From the NCBI GenBank assembly GCA_947471745.1, contig CANJKZ010000774.1:2152001-2216000 (forward strand): 64,000 bases of DNA, read 5' to 3'. The stretch comes from Closterium sp. Naga37s-1 (Eukaryota; Streptophyta; Zygnematophyceae; Desmidiales; Closteriaceae). Made by a program: the position numbers and the translations under genes. The notes under the pieces are model-generated. The model made no database searches and was not told the DNA's origin. It worked only from the letters and a program-made list of their open reading frames with translations. Position 1 is the stretch's first letter. Each line of letters opens with the position of its first letter. Positions 21,494 to 30,500 of this stretch are shown in pieces.

Positions 21494-23603
21494 GGGAGAC
21501 CTGTGACAAGACGGTGACTAGCCATAGTGCGGAGGCGGGGGATCGACGGGTGGCCAAGACGGTGGTGCCACAGGACGGTCCGGTGGGTGAAAGATCGACA
21601 CGAGCAAGACGCAGCAACATGACCAGACGCGACAACCGGAGGGGACGCAGCTACCTGACTGGAGTCGACAACCGGCTGAGGCGCAGGAACCTGGGGGGAC
21701 GCAACGACCTGAGGTGACATGGACACCGGGGAGTGCTCGGTGTGGAGGACGTAGAGACCGGAGCGCGGCTCCCTGGTGAACGTGGCCAAAACTCTGCCAG
21801 TGACAGCGTCCGTAGAGACTGCAGTCCGCCCACCCCCCACAAAGGTAACAGTGATCCCCCTGTCCTGGAGGTATCCAACACCCACCAAGTTCCGAGTGAA
21901 CGAGGGGATGTGGAGGCCGCGCAGGACACCAGAGGGGACCACAGGGCACGGGAGAGTGGTAGAGCTGCGTGCCACGGCTGGTCCTGAGGAAGGATCAGCC
22001 AGGGCTACCGGTACAGGAGCAAGGAGCCGTGTGAGTGTCGTGTGGTCGCGGAAGAAGCACTGCGACGCGCCAGAGTCCAGCGTGAAGGACAGGGACGCCG
22101 CAGCCTGTGGTGAACCCGGTGTGGAAGCTACACAAGCACCTAAAGCAGAAACACAAGCACCTAAGCTGGAGAGGCACAAGTCTACGCTACCAGGAGGCAA
22201 GCAAGCTAATCTACCAACACGCGAGCACACTGATCCATCAGCACTATAGTCAACATCAACATACAAAGCATACTTACGAGCATCATCCATAGACAGATCG
22301 AAGACAGTAATCTTACGGGCCAGCAGGCGAGCCCAGTGCGGAGTGGTCGCCTCAGGGCCCCAACGGGCACGGTAGAGGTCGTCGAGGCGGCAGAAGCACC
22401 GCGCGGCAGAGTGGTCGTCGCGGCCGCAGACACAGGGGCTGCCCGGTCCGGTGAGGCACCAGTGGTCACAGGGCCCGGTGTCACGGCGAGGGGGGCGAGG
22501 GGCCCAAGGCTGGAACTGCTGCGGTGCCTGCTGCTGCTGCTGTCCCTGCTGGTGCTGCTGTCTCTGCTATGGCTGGTGCTGCTGTCTCTGGTGCTGCTGT
22601 GGCTGCTGCTGCTGAGGTCCGACACCCCCGCCGGTCTGAACATCGCCAGTAGGCGGGCCTGTCTGTCCTGCACCTCCTCCAAGGCTCCCTCCTCCTGGGG
22701 CACCACCGCCGCCGCCGCCACCACCACCGCTCCCAGCTCCACCGCCACCACCACCGCCTCCTCCACCTCCCTTCCCGCCCTTCTTGCCACTCTTGCCCCG
22801 TTTCTGCCAGTCAGCGGCAGAGACGGCAGCAGTGTCCTCAACAACCGGCATAGCACGGGTAGCAGTGAAAGTGGGAAGCTGAGGGGCGTCACACCCCGCA
22901 AAAAGATGGGGGGGCACTGCGTCAGTGGCAGAGGCAACGGAGAGGAGGTTACTCTCGATCTTCCCGAGAGCGGTCTCAAGGAGATCGATAGTAAGCTCAG
23001 TGGGGTGCTTCTGGAGAAGCACGTCGCGAGCAGTAGCGAGGCGGTCAGGGAGGCGTGTGACTAACCAGTGCACAGTGAGCCACATGGTGGGGGGAGCAAC
23101 AAGAAGCTGGGCATCAGTGCAGGCCGCACGGAAACTGGCGTCAAGTGAACGCAGGTGAGTCACGAGGTCGGACACAGTCGCAAACGAGCCAAGGTCGGGA
23201 AACACAAATGGCATGAGGAGGCGACTGAGGGAGGCAGAGGAAGGGGTGGAATAGCGCGCAACAACAGCATCCCAAATCCCTTGCGCAGTATCCACCTGGG
23301 CAAAGTGGACGGCCTCAGTCGGTGGGAGGAGCTCCGTCAGCGCAAGAGCAGTGGTAGCGTCACGAGAGTCCCACACGTCCCTCGCCAAGACACGACGGTC
23401 GTAGTATGCCTGCGCCGCAGGAGTCGGCTCCGGGTCGGGAGGGGGTCGGGAGGCAAGGGCGCCTTGAGGGCACCAGAAGCGTGGGCCCACAGGGTGGCGT
23501 CGTCCTGCCGCTGACTGGTAAGGTAGCGCGTGGCCTGGCGCTACCAGGTACTGAACTCGATCGGGCGGCCCTCCGCATCGAAACGAAGGCGGCGGGACTC
23601 CAT
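21265..23603 (-). pseudogene. E5 gag and protease
   Basis: Gag starts at ATG 23603 (MESRRLRFDAEGRPIEF) but a TAG follows within about 20 codons and the frame then shifts. The main Gag reading (about 23490-22567) includes AVVARYSTPSSASLSRLLMP and LVTRLPDRLATARDVLL, then a poly-Gly block and poly-Gln. A stop at 22567 precedes a Cys/His-rich motif (TGPCDHWCLTGPG, then CVCGRDDHSAARCFCRLDD, about 22380-22480). The protease LDSGAS lies at about 22075, and the integrase zinc-binding segment HHRLGHPSIPRL at about 21550. Several lesions make it non-functional. Confidence 0.8.
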
Positions 23604-23619
23604 GCTGGAGGCTAGGCTA

Positions 23620-24288
23620 GAGGCGGCTGGAGGCTAGGCGCTAGGCTAGAGACTAGGCTACAGAGGGTCGCCAGGGAGAGGAGCGGCTGCCAGCCGCTGA
23701 GCAGAAGGTCAGTGACAGTAGGGACGGTTTGGGCCCGGGGAACAGGGCAGTGGAGGGGTGAAGGCTAGTGCTAACGGGGGGAAAGGGCGTGAGCAGAGGG
23801 CGGGCTAGGCGCTGCCTGGGGCGCGGGCTGGTGTGAGGGCGGACCTGGGCGACGGGCTAGGGCGAGGACCTTGGCGACGGGCTGGGGCGCGGGCTTGTGC
23901 GACGGGCTAGGGCGACGGGCTAGGGCGCGGGCCTGGGCAATGGGCTAGGGCGCGGGCCTGGGCGATGGGTTAGGGCGCGGGCCTGGGCGACGGGCTAGGG
24001 CGCGGGCCTGGGCGTCGGGCTGGGGCGCGGGCCTGGGCGACGTGCTAGGGCGACGGGCTAGGGCGCGGGCCTGGGCGACGGGCTAGGGCGACGGGCCTGG
24101 GCGACGGGCTAGGGCGCGGGCCTGGGCGTCGGGCTAGGGCGCGGGCCTGGGCGACAGGCTAGGGCGTGGGCTAAGGGCGCGGAGGGCGCTGACGCACGGA
24201 GGAGGAGGGCGCTAAGGCGCGAAGAGGGCACATAGGCTAAGGCGCGGAAGGCGCGAAGGGCGCGTGCTAGGAAGGAACGAGGAACTAA
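23620..24288 (-). repeat. E5 leader: GGGCTAGGGCGCGGGCCTGGGCGAC-type array
   Basis: Units of roughly 12-24 bp (GGGCTAGGGCGCGGGCCTGG and shorter variants) fill about 23790-24180; the remainder is less regular. The G-rich strand is the plus strand, so the sense RNA is C-rich as in the other elements. Confidence 0.7.
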
Positions 24289-24304
24289 CCTACTCGTGAT
24301 ACCA
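24289..24304 (-). other. E5 primer binding site
   Basis: The minus strand reads TGGTATCACGAGTAGG directly after the LTR. Its first eight bases match the plant initiator-Met-tRNA PBS. Confidence 0.65.
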
Positions 24305-24432
24305 TCTCAAAGTAGGAATGCAACGGAATGATGAGATTAGGAATGTGGGTGATACAAATAGTCAACCCTAACTGAGTTGTACTCTTTAAGGAGCACCTCA
24401 CTACAACCTATCACAAATATCAACATTTGACA
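24305..24432 (-). repeat. E5 5' LTR (about 128 bp)
   Basis: On the minus strand it starts TGTCAAATGTTGATATTTG at 24432 and ends just before the PBS. It shares the clade core (TAGGTTGTAGTGAGG, AGTACAAC, TTAGGGTT) but is clearly diverged. The exact inner end is uncertain because no CA lies directly at the PBS. Confidence 0.75.
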
Positions 24433-25134
24433 AAATCAGTGAACATTGCATAACCAAAAAAACATAACAAACAAACGCGTGAAATTTTGGGATTTAGGCG
24501 CCCCAAGAAAAAATATAAACTACAAAAACTATCGATTAGACACAAAATATCATCTGCTTCGTGTCACTATCATTATTCATAAAGTAGCTCAGAGTTGCCT
24601 TATCAGAAGGATGGAACGCTCATGTTCCTTTACGGAATGGCTTATAGAGGTTCACCTGAAACATTCACAGCTTCCCCAGAACTGTTTTTCTTTGTTGACG
24701 CGGCATGTTCAACGCTGGTGACAGGGTTTGAGGCAGAGTTGGTCTGGCAAGGTTGCACAAAGCAACCATGTTTGGGACTTCCAATAATGTACGTAATACG
24801 TATCGTAATTGAGGGTGTGAATACCGGCGTCAGGACTTTGATTCAGTCAGATGTCTAGTCCATTAAGGGTCCCGAATACGCCCAAGGGTCCTAGCATTGG
24901 CGAAAACGCTGGGCGTCCTGTCAGACATCAAACATTTCTTGCTCAGAGGGAACAGCGCGATTCGAAATTTGTCTGAGGCCGAAAAATCCCCCTTCTTCCC
25001 TCACTGTCATACTCCCCCAGCGGAGTCGCTGCGGCGGCATGGGATTCCCGCTTGTTTCACCTTCTGAGCAGAGCACCCACAGCTTATCCCACAGGCCCAT
25101 TCGACGACCGCGAAAGCCACTTGCTTCCATGCAC
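24433..25134. other. AT-rich intergenic region of the host island
   Basis: Composition changes sharply here from GC-rich transposon DNA to AT-rich sequence. Short open frames exist on the plus strand (24446-24721 and 24595-24858), but neither has a recognisable domain and they overlap each other. I see no transposon features. It probably holds promoter-distal sequence of the gene at 25279 or unknown decayed DNA. Confidence 0.5.
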
Positions 25135-25142
25135 TATATAAG
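25135..25142 (+). promoter_or_regulatory. TATA box of the secreted peptide gene
   Basis: TATATAAG lies 144 bp upstream of the ATG at 25279. It is a good TATA match in the proper orientation, and it would place transcription start near 25165. It is the only strong core-promoter signal I see in the island. Confidence 0.55.
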
Positions 25143-25278
25143 CTTACTTGACTTCCAACGATAGTCACCAATCCTTCACGCTTAGGGCTTCCCCTCCTGT
25201 CCTTAAACACTCTTCATACGTTCTGTTTTCTGCGACATTGACTAGAGCACTCAAATAGAGTTTCACGTGCAAGCCGCC

Positions 25279-25795
25279 ATGAGGAGTCTCAAGCTTCTCT
25301 CTCTGCTGTTCGCGCTCTCCCTTCTCCTGTCCCTCGTGCTCGCGCCACTGTGCCACGCGAATGAGATTGCGAACAACGCCGAGGACGACGACGATTCTGA
25401 CGACGATGACAACGCCCTTGTTGCGACTTCGCCTGGTAAGGCCCCCGCATTAGATTTCGTTCCACGTAACTCGGTCATCGATTCACGCGCATCAGCATTC
25501 GCGCCTCTTTATCAGCTCATCGCCTCACGCAAACCTTGATTGCTTTGTATCTCCCCCAGGTTTCTTGGGCGCGCTGGTCGGCGGAAGCCGGCGGTTTCTG
25601 TGGTCGCACCAGGTGCACCGCGTGCTAGCGAGCTCTAAGTGCAAGAAGAAGTGCGACAAGAAGAAGAAGAAGTGCAAGTCCAAGAACTCTGACTGCAAGT
25701 CCGATGCAGACAATAACGAGGACAAGGGCGAGTGCAAGGACAAGTACAAGGAGTGTAAGGACAAGGCGAAGCGCTGCAAGGAAAGATGCGACTAA
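25279..25795 (+). CDS. Secreted Lys/Cys-rich peptide precursor with mirror-symmetric cysteine spacing (two exons)
   Basis: Exon 1 is 25279-25435 and exon 2 is 25560-25795. A GT-AG intron of 124 nt splits a Gly codon and keeps the frame, giving 130 residues. The start ATG sits in a good context (GCCGCCATGAGG). Residues 1-27 form a signal peptide (MRSLKLLSLLFALSLLLSLV, then a small-residue site ending CHA). Residues 35-45 are an acidic run (EDDDDSDDDDN). After a possible dibasic site (RR, 63-64) the C-terminal region (79-130) is very basic and has eight cysteines at 80, 84, 91, 98, 111, 118, 125 and 129. The spacing C-x3-C-x6-C-x6-C-x12-C-x6-C-x6-C-x3-C reads the same both ways. This suggests a two-helix hairpin stapled by four disulfides. 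Outer CX3C pairs resemble alpha-hairpinin peptides of plants, but the inner x6 rungs do not. The order signal, acidic piece, cationic Cys-rich part recalls antimicrobial precursors; function is inference. I know no exact family. Confidence 0.75.
25436..25559 (+). other. Predicted intron of the secreted peptide gene
   Basis: The donor is GTAAGG at 25436 and the acceptor TTTGTATCTCCCCCAG ends at 25559. Retaining it leaves an open frame for 36 more codons ending in stop at 25539, giving a product with signal and acidic run but without the cysteine domain. Confidence 0.65.
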
Positions 25796-26330
25796 GTCAC
25801 TTTTGCCGCATTGCAGGGGGGTTTGCGCGGTGTGGTCCTCGCATCAGGAAATCGGACGTTTCTAGATGGGTAGAAGTGGTGGTAGGGCGAAGGTTGGAAT
25901 CTTACCAACTTAGTAGTCTCGTCATGTGTCAGTCGTTACTAGTTAATTATAAATTTCAGCAGAGAACAGCAAGAGTTGTCGACTCTCGTCCAGAACAATG
26001 TGCACTGAATAATAGAAACTAGCAGTTGCTCACAAGCCCACACCTTCGCAGGGAAGAAAAGAACAACCTGGCTGGTTAGAACTGGCGAATGTGTGATCCT
26101 TGACAAAGAAGCACATATACGTACTGGTAACTACTGGTGTTATTGAGGGGACGAAAGAAACTTGAAAGGAGAGGTGACCAACAGGTTCAGAATGAGAATG
26201 TGAAACGGAAGTGTCTGACTGGATATAAAGAACAGAGTGATTCAGCCTTTTTTTTTTATCAGAGTGATTGTTTTATCCTTCTAACGCCTCCAATTTTGTT
26301 TGTTTTTTACCTTCTGCACCAATCTGCTAC
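25796..26330. other. 3' flank of the peptide gene, no other gene seen
   Basis: Moderately AT-rich sequence. It presumably holds the 3' UTR and polyadenylation site, but I cannot fix the latter. There is no recognisable coding region or transposon. Confidence 0.4.
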
Positions 26331-26651
26331 ATCAGACACGACTGCTTGGTCACAGCAACTGCAGACACTGCTGCTGTTGTGACAAAAGCACAAGAAAGCT
26401 ATGGCAATGCTGTAATAGCAGTAACGGACACTGCTGCTATTGTCACAAGAGCATCTCACATACGACATCACCAGCAACGGGCGCTGCTGCTATTGTCATA
26501 GCTACAATGGACTGCTGCTATCGCATTAGCAATATCAATACAGCTATTTTCACAGCAGTATCTAACACAGTGGCATTTGTCATGGCAGCTAGAGTAATCA
26601 CTGCTGTGACAGCAGCACGTAATGCTATTGTCTCAACACCACAGCAGTACC
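26331..26651 (+). repeat. Degenerate array of GCTGCTATTGTCACA-like units, split by E6
   Basis: A core close to GCTGCTATTGTCACA or GCTGTTGTCACAGCA recurs about seven times here (for example 26371, 26433, 26489, 26551, 26600, 26624). It recurs about three times more after the E6 array (38810, 38857, 38882). The units are spaced irregularly and do not stay in one frame. The array ends at the target duplication GTACC. Confidence 0.5.
26647..26651. repeat. Target site duplication of the E6 array, left copy
   Basis: GTACC precedes TGTTATAG of the left LTR. The matching GTACC is at 38797-38801 after the right LTR. Confidence 0.85.
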
Positions 26652-27470
26652 TGTTATAGTCACAGTAGGCTCCAATGTGCCTAAAACGAAAGATAGAGTG
26701 CACAGTCGGATTTCTGCACAGCGGCTTCAAACGTTCATAGCGTTCTGGTCACAGCTTCAAATGACTTGATTCAACTTGGATCTGGAGCGTCTTATTGTCG
26801 CCTACAATAGGCAATTTAGATCGCACGATTTCACCAAGTATTGACGACACAGCGTCAGTTTGAACGAACGGCACTATTGCAGCCACTACAGTCTTAGAAC
26901 ACAAGATAGGAAGAGTTACGAGTTGGGAATGACTCCCAGCTCCTACAAACCCCAAGAGCCGAGGTACAGTGATGTGGAACAGTGCCACACTGTCCCCAAC
27001 CACGAAGGGTCTCGAAACTACCCTTCACTAGGGCCTACACCAAGTGAAATGTTACACTACACAAAGTAATGTAACTATCTTCAATATCTTGAGGTGTACC
27101 CTTTTGGCAAGCTTCGAAATCACTTGAGGCTTGACACCAAGGCTCGGGCTCTTCATCACAAACTCATCCTTGAGTTCTTGATGGGTCTGCTGCACACACA
27201 TGCGACACGCCGAACGTTCGACACAGGACAAAATAGAAACCGCGCACGACAAAATAGAAACCGTGCGCGAGACACAAACGACGGCGTAACACGCGTCTAG
27301 CGATAACTCGCTATTGACTCGACACACACACTCGACATCATGACTCAACATTCACACACAATTATAAGCATGAAATATATATTATCCCATGCCCTCATAC
27401 CATTCCATACACACACACATTCACGCACACGGACAACAAGCCGAGTGCAAACCGTAGGGTTGCACCAACA
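26652..27470 (-). repeat. E6 LTR 1 (819 bp, 3' LTR on the minus strand)
   Basis: On the minus strand it starts TGTTGGTGCAACCC and ends GACTATAACA. Two private differences relative to the other two LTRs are visible at 27264 and 27283. A TATA-like stretch (27374-27386) lies about 90 bp from the LTR start. A direct repeat containing ACAAAATAGAAACCG (about 27228-27263) may be an enhancer-like element. Confidence 0.93.
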
Positions 27471-27480
27471 AACTCCCCCT
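27471..27480 (-). other. E6 polypurine tract, copy 1
   Basis: The minus strand reads AGGGGGAGTT directly before the 3' LTR, the expected plus-strand primer site. An identical tract is at 33134-33143. Confidence 0.8.
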
Positions 27481-27511
27481 CGGATTGTTGGCCTTAGGAT
27501 ATGTTGCTCTC

Positions 27512-30500
27512 TCAGTTCAGAGCCATCCCAGCCAGCTTGCAACACTTCCAATGCTGCTGCTCCACCAGCCTCTTGGTCATCATGTCAGCCGGCTGCCCCG
27601 TGGTCTTCACGTAGTGCAACTCAACTTCACCCGCGGTTACCATGCTCCTCGTCCAATGCCACTTCACCCTCATGTGCTTCGTGAGTCCATGCAACACAGG
27701 GTTCTTAGCAAGAGCAATGACACCCTGGCTGTCACAGTACAGTGGGGTAGGTCCTTGCTGCTCCTCCCCCAATTCAGCCAACAAACGCCGCTGCCACACA
27801 ATCTCCCGTACGGCACGGAAGAGTGCCATGTACTCGGACTCCACCGAGGTCAAAGCTTGGTCAACCTGCTTCTTGCTCTCCCAAGCAGTTGGGCCTCCAC
27901 CAACACAGCATATGAAGCCTCCCACACTTGTCATGTCCTCTGGTTCTGATGCATATGAAGCATCCGAGTAGGCGGTGAGGAACAAACGCCCGGGTTCAAC
28001 ACCATCCGCGCCCTTTTGGCGCCTTTGTGCCGCCGCCGAGTATTGCAGCCCAACGGTCGGTGTTTGGCCAAGATACTTGGCCACCCTCATTCCAGCTGCT
28101 ACCTGCTCCTCATTAGGGCATTGCACAACCCTAGCCAGCTGCCCGGTAGCAAACGCGACGTCCGGTCGGGTGTTTACCACCGCATACCTGAGGCTGCCCA
28201 CCAACGAGTGAAATCGGCGCCTCTCCTCTTCACCAACGCTCTCCTCCTCTGGTCCCTTCACACACTTGAACCCAGAGGGAAAGGGTGTAGCCACATGGCC
28301 TTCACTCTGCCCAAAGTTGGCAGCCAATGCCTCCAGGTACTTTCGTTGATGCACCCGCATGCACCGCTTCTCCACATCTCGTTCGATGTGGAGCCCAAGG
28401 TAGAAGCTCACGTCACCAAGGGCCTTGCACTTGAACTTGTCTTGAAGCTTCAGCATCACCTCCTTCACAAGGTCAGAAGAGGGTGAGAAAATGAGGATGT
28501 CATCCACATAAACCACCATGAAACTCCTCTGCTCCCCCTCGCCAAGCATGAACAAGGAGTGATCGGCCGTTGAGGGAGTGAAGCCGATCCCCTCCAACAC
28601 TTCGCGCAGCTTCATGTACCATTGCCTAGGGGCCTGCTTCAGCCCATAGAGGGCCTTCTTCAGCTTCCACACTCTGCCACTACCATCATCAAACCCCTCT
28701 GGCTGCGCCATAAAAATCTCCTCCTCAAGGATGCCGTTAAGGAATGCCGTTACGATGTCCATTTGTTTTACTACCCATCCTTTGATGGCGGCTCCCGCGA
28801 ATAGGGTTCGCAGCGTCGTCGGCTTCACCACAGGGGCAAACAGCTCCTTGAAGTCCACCTTCTCCTTCTGATGGTACCCCTTGGCTACAAGCCTAGACTT
28901 GTAGCGCTCGATCTTGCCGTCGGCATCCGACTTGATTTTGAAGAGCCACTTGGACGTTATCGCCGTACGCCCCTCCGGTAGCTCCACCAATTCAAACGTG
29001 TCATTCTCCTCGATGCTCTTCAGCTCACTCTCCATGGCCTTCTTCCACTCCTCAGCATCACTACTCTCCAAAGCCTCCTTGAGAGTTGCTGGTTCTCCCG
29101 GCATCTCCACCGGAGAGAAGAACGCGAAGGCACACTCCTCGTAGTCACTCTCCTCGTCGTCTCCGACTATCATTGCCGCTCCGGCCAGGGCTGTCTTGCC
29201 CTGCTTTCCCGGCGCATCATAGGTCAGCCTATTAGGGGGTTGAACTCTCCTATTCCCCCTTCCTTCCTCCTCAGCTGCAGGGACTTGAAGGCCTTGGCGT
29301 TGCTGCGGTGTGGCTCGAATCCGTGGAGCACTCGTAGTACGGGAAGGGAGTGACGGTGCACGCTCGCTCACTTGCTGCACCTCCTCCTCTTCTTCCTCTG
29401 AATCATTGGCCTCCTCTCCCCCATTCACAAGAGAGGATTGCCTTGTGGTTGTGCTGCTGCTGCTCAGCTCCAAAGGCAGCTCCACATGCTCCAAACCGGA
29501 ACTCTTCACCTCCCCAAACCGCACGCCTATCTTCGCCTCATTCTCCGCCTTCCAATCCTTGTACATGAAGTTCTCCATGAACTTGCAGTCCCTGCTCACC
29601 AAGAACTTCTTGGTGAATGGGTCCCAAAGAAGCCATCCCTTGCTGTTTTGAGCCATGCCCAAGTGCACGGCCCACACCGCCTTGGCACCAAGCTTGTTGT
29701 GCCGAAGATGCTTAGGCACGAGCGCCATGCACATGCACCCGAACACCCGAAGCATATCCACCTTTGGCTTCCTTCCTAGCCACTCCACATAGGGCACACA
29801 TTTGTCTGCTCCCACATGAGTCAAGGCTCTGTTCTTGGCCACACACGCGCTCCGCACCGCATCAGGCCAGAAATAGTCGGGTAGCCCGGCTTCAATGAGC
29901 AACCCGCGTGCCGCCTCCGTGATTGTGCGGTTCGCTCGCTCGGCGATGCCGTTCATTGCAGGGGAGTATGGCATGGTGAGGGAGTGCCGAATACCATTCT
30001 TCTTCAGCCACAACCCAAACTCCTTGCTCAGGAACTCTCCCCCTCGATCGGTGCGGATTGACTTGACTAGACGGTCTTGTTGCCGCTCCACCATCGGGAA
30101 CCAATCCATCTTCAACGTTTCAGCCACGTCGCTCTTCTTGGCCAGCACATACACCCAAGTCATGCGGGTGTAGACGTCGACAATGGTGAGAAAATACTCA
30201 GCTCCAGCAGCTCCAAGCTTCAGGGGGCCCACCACGTCCATCACCACCTCATCAAGCGGTGCCTTTGCCGTTGCCTCCGAACTAGGGAACGGAAACCGGG
30301 TGAACTTGGCTTGAATGCACGTCGGGCAGCCAAGCACCTCATCGGGCTCCCCCTTCACACGTATGCCAGCAACCATCTCATTCTTCACTAGCTGCTGCAA
30401 GATGGGCAGGGCCACATGCCCCATGCGCCGATGCAAGGTGAGCCAATCACACTCCCCCGTAGCCGAAGTTGGATTGGAGAATGCCGCGCTCGCAATAGCG

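Larger units (their letters stand above)
19493..24432 (-). mobile_element. E5: divergent copia element, truncated before RT
   Basis: On the minus strand it has LTR (about 24305-24432), PBS, repetitive leader, gag, protease and integrase, and is cut inside the IN-RT linker at about 19492 by the E4 leader. RT, RNase H and the 3' LTR are missing. It is related to the short-LTR clade but its Gag, zinc-finger-like motif and linker differ. Confidence 0.82.

Noticed and set aside
24446-24858. Two short plus-strand ORFs in the host island as genes
   Set aside because: They overlap in different frames, lack recognisable domains and have no clear promoter; chance ORFs in AT-rich DNA are likely.
26137-26501. 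Coding gene in the degenerate repeat region
   Set aside because: The repeat units are not in one frame and the longest reading ends in a poly-Leu stop; no start context or domain supports a gene.
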